Origin: Burkholderiales bacterium
GTDB taxonomy: Bacteria; Pseudomonadota; Gammaproteobacteria; Burkholderiales; Burkholderiaceae_C
Length of the DNA: 45,207 bases
Reading direction: 5' to 3'
NCBI GenBank assembly: GCA_947451035.1
Contig: CANFXR010000013.1
Location: forward strand, 1-45,207
Shown: positions 43,126 to 45,207 of the stretch, piece after piece
How positions within the stretch are numbered: the first letter of the stretch is position 1
Layout: every line of letters begins with the position of its first letter
Translations under genes and position numbers: made by a program
Notes under the pieces: model-generated
Seen by the model: only the letters and a program-made list of their open reading frames with translations
What the model was told of the DNA's origin: nothing
Databases searched by the model: none

Positions 43126-45207
43126 ATGCGCACGGCGTTGACGCCCTTGCTGGGCCAGGCCGCGAGCCGGCTGCTTCCCGGCTCGCTCACCAGCCGCGTG
43201 TTTGCGGTCTACGGCATCACGCTGACGCTTTTTTTCAGCGTGGCGCTGGGCCTGTTCTTCGCGCACCAATACCACCAGGAGGTCGACACCACGCTGATGG
43301 ACTCGGTGATGCTGATCGAGGTGGTGAACCAGGCGGTGCAAGACAGCGCGGTCATCGGCGACTACGACAGCGTGCGCAAGACGCTCGACAAATCCGTGCA
43401 GGGCTCCGTGTTTGCAACCGCTTCGTTCATCGACATGCAAGGCGGCAAGATCGTGGTCGACAGCCGCAGCCCCGCGGCGGGTCGCTCACCGGACTGGCTC
43501 CAGCACAAGCTTCGCGAACAGTTGCAAGACGTCAACCGTGTCGTGTCGGTCGGCGGCAAGGACTACGGCGTGGTGCGGCTTCGTTTCGACGTGCCCAAGG
43601 TGGCCGGCGACCTGTGGACGCTCATGACGGTGGCGTCCGGCGTCGCGCTGGTGATGCTGGTGCTCGGGCTGGCCCCCATCCGGTGGCTGCTGCGCCGCTG
43701 GCTGGCCAGCCTGGACCGCCTGCAGGCTTTCGAGGCGGCGATGGCGGCCGGCACCTTCGATGCGGCCCAGTTCACCGACGACCGCGCGCCCGCCGAGATC
43801 GGCCGCCTCGTGGACATGCTGAGCCGCACGGCCGATCTGGTGCGCGAGCGCGAAGCCAGCCGGCGCGCGCTCGACAACCAGAAGTTCGCGCTTGACCAGC
43901 ACGCCATCGTCAGCATCACCGACCTCGACGGCAACATCACCTACGCCAACGACCGTTTCTGCCAGATCACCGGGTACACGCGCGAAGAGTTGCTGGGCCG
44001 CAACCACCGCGTCATCAATTCAAGCCACCAGCCCGCGGAGTTCTTCGACAACCTGTGGACCACGATCAGCAGCGGGCAGGTCTGGCGCGGCGAGATCTGC
44101 AACCGCAAGCGCAACGGCGCGCTGTACTGGGTCAATGCCACCATCCTGGCGCTGCTCGGCGATGACGGCAAACCCGAGCAGTACATCGCGATTCGCACCG
44201 ACATCACCGACCGCAAGGCGGCCGAGTCCTTGCTGCAAGAGGCCAAGGAATCTGCCGAGCAGGCGAACCAGGCGAAGAGCCAGTTTTTGGCCAACATGAG
44301 TCACGAGATTCGCACGCCGCTCAATGCGGTGCTGGGGATGTTGAGGCTGTTGCACGCCACGCCGCTGAGTGCGCGGCAGGTGGATTACGTGGGCAAGAGC
44401 GAAGGCGCGGCGCGTTCGCTGCTGCTGCTGCTCAACGACATTCTGGATTTTTCCAAGGTCGAAGCCGACAAGATGGTGCTCGACGTGAGGGCGTTTCGCG
44501 TTGATCAGCTGCTGCGCGAGTTGTCGGTGATCTTGTCGTCCAATTTGGGCGACAAGGCCGTCGAAGTGCTGTTCGACATCGACCCCGAGGTGCCCGGTTA
44601 TTTGATGGGCGATGACTTGCGGCTGCAGCAAGTGCTGATCAACCTGGGCGGCAACGCGATCAAGTTCACCGAGCAAGGCGAAGTGGTCATTGGGGTGCGC
44701 GTGGGCGAGCGCAGCGCGGAGGCGGTCACGCTGCTGTTTTCGGTGCGCGACACGGGCATTGGCATTGCGCCCGAGCAGAGCGCGCGCATTTTCAGTGGTT
44801 TTTCGCAGGCCGAGGCGTCGACCACGAGGCGCTTTGGCGGCACGGGGCTGGGGCTGGCGATTTGCCAGCGGCTGGTGGCGCTGATGGGCGGGCGCATCGA
44901 AGTCGACAGCGAGGTCGGGCGCGGCAGCGATTTCCGGTTTGGCGTGAAGCTCGCGCTGGCGCGTGGCGAGCCTGAGCTCGAGTCGGCGGCGCTGGTGGCG
45001 GGGATGACGGGGCTGCGCACGCTGGTGGTCGATGACAACGCGACGGCGCGCACGGTGCTGTCGAAGATGGTCATGGCGCAGGGCTGGCAGGCGGATGTGG
45101 CGTGCGATGTGGCGCAGGCCATGGCGATGACGGCCCAGCGCGAGGCGGGCGGCGAGGCCTACGACGTGGTGTTCATCGACGGGCAGTTGCCAGCCATCGA
45201 TGAGTGG
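43126..45207 (+). CDS. Hybrid sensor histidine kinase, 3' end cut by the window
   Basis: 694 codons are visible without a stop. TM1 is about residues 24-48, TM2 about 165-185, with a periplasmic domain of about 115 residues between. A HAMP-like linker, a PAS domain (HAIVSITDLDGNITYAND, NRKRNGALYWVNATI), HisKA with [12 protein letters not shown], an ATPase domain ([27 protein letters not shown]) and a receiver (VVDDNATAR, phosphoacceptor in VFIDGQLPAIDE) follow. More receivers or an HPt may lie beyond the edge. It starts three bases after the PhnD-like gene, which suggests that protein as its periplasmic input. Confidence 0.9.
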   Translation, partial: MRTALTPLLGQAASRLLPGSLTSRVFAVYGITLTLFFSVALGLFFAHQYHQEVDTTLMDSVMLIEVVNQAVQDSAVIGDYDSVRKTLDKSVQGSVFATASFIDMQGGKIVVDSRSPAAGRSPDWLQHKLREQLQDVNRVVSVGGKDYGVVRLRFDVPKVAGDLWTLMTVASGVALVMLVLGLAPIRWLLRRWLASLDRLQAFEAAMAAGTFDAAQFTDDRAPAEIGRLVDMLSRTADLVREREASRRALDNQKFALDQHAIVSITDLDGNITYANDRFCQITGYTREELLGRNHRVINSSHQPAEFFDNLWTTISSGQVWRGEICNRKRNGALYWVNATILALLGDDGKPEQYIAIRTDITDRKAAESLLQEAKESAEQANQAKSQFLANMSHEIRTPLNAVLGMLRLLHATPLSARQVDYVGKSEGAARSLLLLLNDILDFSKVEADKMVLDVRAFRVDQLLRELSVILSSNLGDKAVEVLFDIDPEVPGYLMGDDLRLQQVLINLGGNAIKFTEQGEVVIGVRVGERSAEAVTLLFSVRDTGIGIAPEQSARIFSGFSQAEASTTRRFGGTGLGLAICQRLVALMGGRIEVDSEVGRGSDFRFGVKLALARGEPELESAALVAGMTGLRTLVVDDNATARTVLSKMVMAQGWQADVACDVAQAMAMTAQREAGGEAYDVVFIDGQLPAIDEW

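Overview
The window is GC-rich, densely packed DNA with abundant GTG and TTG starts and many 4-base start/stop overlaps. The left edge carries the tail of dapF followed by a DUF484 gene and xerC, an order typical of gamma- and betaproteobacteria. The ubiquinone hydroxylase, the DUF1854/ABC pair tied to cyanophycin metabolism, the baeRF-like protein and several FNR/Anr-like sites fit a free-living betaproteobacterium of the order Burkholderiales (Leptothrix/Rubrivivax/Ideonella-like). That placement is inference. I see no rRNA, tRNA, CRISPR array, prophage or insertion sequence, and no gene-free stretch longer than about 300 bases; the longest gaps are 5951-6232, 11145-11364 and 30187-30399.

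Layout. (1) 1-5494 is housekeeping: dapF end, DUF484, xerC, rlmI, glmS and a CIA30-family gene. (2) 5516-10277 holds a small secreted protein, a TerB-like protein, a fatty acid desaturase behind a perfect FNR/Anr box, and a bacterial SUV3-type RNA helicase. (3) 10348-12197 is accessory: a long hairpin, a mazEF-type toxin-antitoxin pair with a palindromic operator, and a minimal arsR-arsC unit. (4) 12267-18115 is an overlapping operon of TonB-dependent receptor, YfiR-like protein, two-receiver hybrid histidine kinase and RIO kinase. (5) On the minus strand, 18135-21625 encodes an alpha/beta hydrolase, a DCC-Coq7 fusion and a LOV-like hybrid kinase that lacks the photoactive cysteine. (6) 21799-24633 encodes a membrane-anchored pseudo-receiver, a caspase-like (C25/gingipain-type) peptidase and an 86-residue partner. 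(7) On the minus strand, 24670-28067 is a PhnD/PhnC/PhnE/PhnE-type ABC importer. (8) 28170-30969 holds a DUF2946 protein, an outer-membrane barrel, a small secreted protein and a GDT1/UPF0016 cation exporter. (9) 31068-33532 holds a DksA/TraR-like zinc finger, a baeRF-like protein, a thiolase and a lipoprotein. (10) 33768-39328 is a c-di-GMP operon: hybrid kinase, HD-GYP and GGDEF-EAL. (11) On the minus strand, 39338-42185 carries the DUF1854 protein and its ABC exporter. (12) 42259 to the right edge is a PhnD-like binding protein followed by a hybrid kinase cut by the window end.

The dominant theme is signal transduction. There are four hybrid histidine kinases, one pseudo-receiver, two c-di-GMP phosphodiesterases of different folds, and two kinases whose operon neighbour is a periplasmic protein that could supply the input (YfiR-like and PhnD-like). 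The best candidates for undescribed biology are the pseudo-receiver/caspase-like/86-aa cassette, the DCC-Coq7 fusion followed by a cysteine-less LOV-like kinase, and the receptor-YfiR-kinase-RIO operon.
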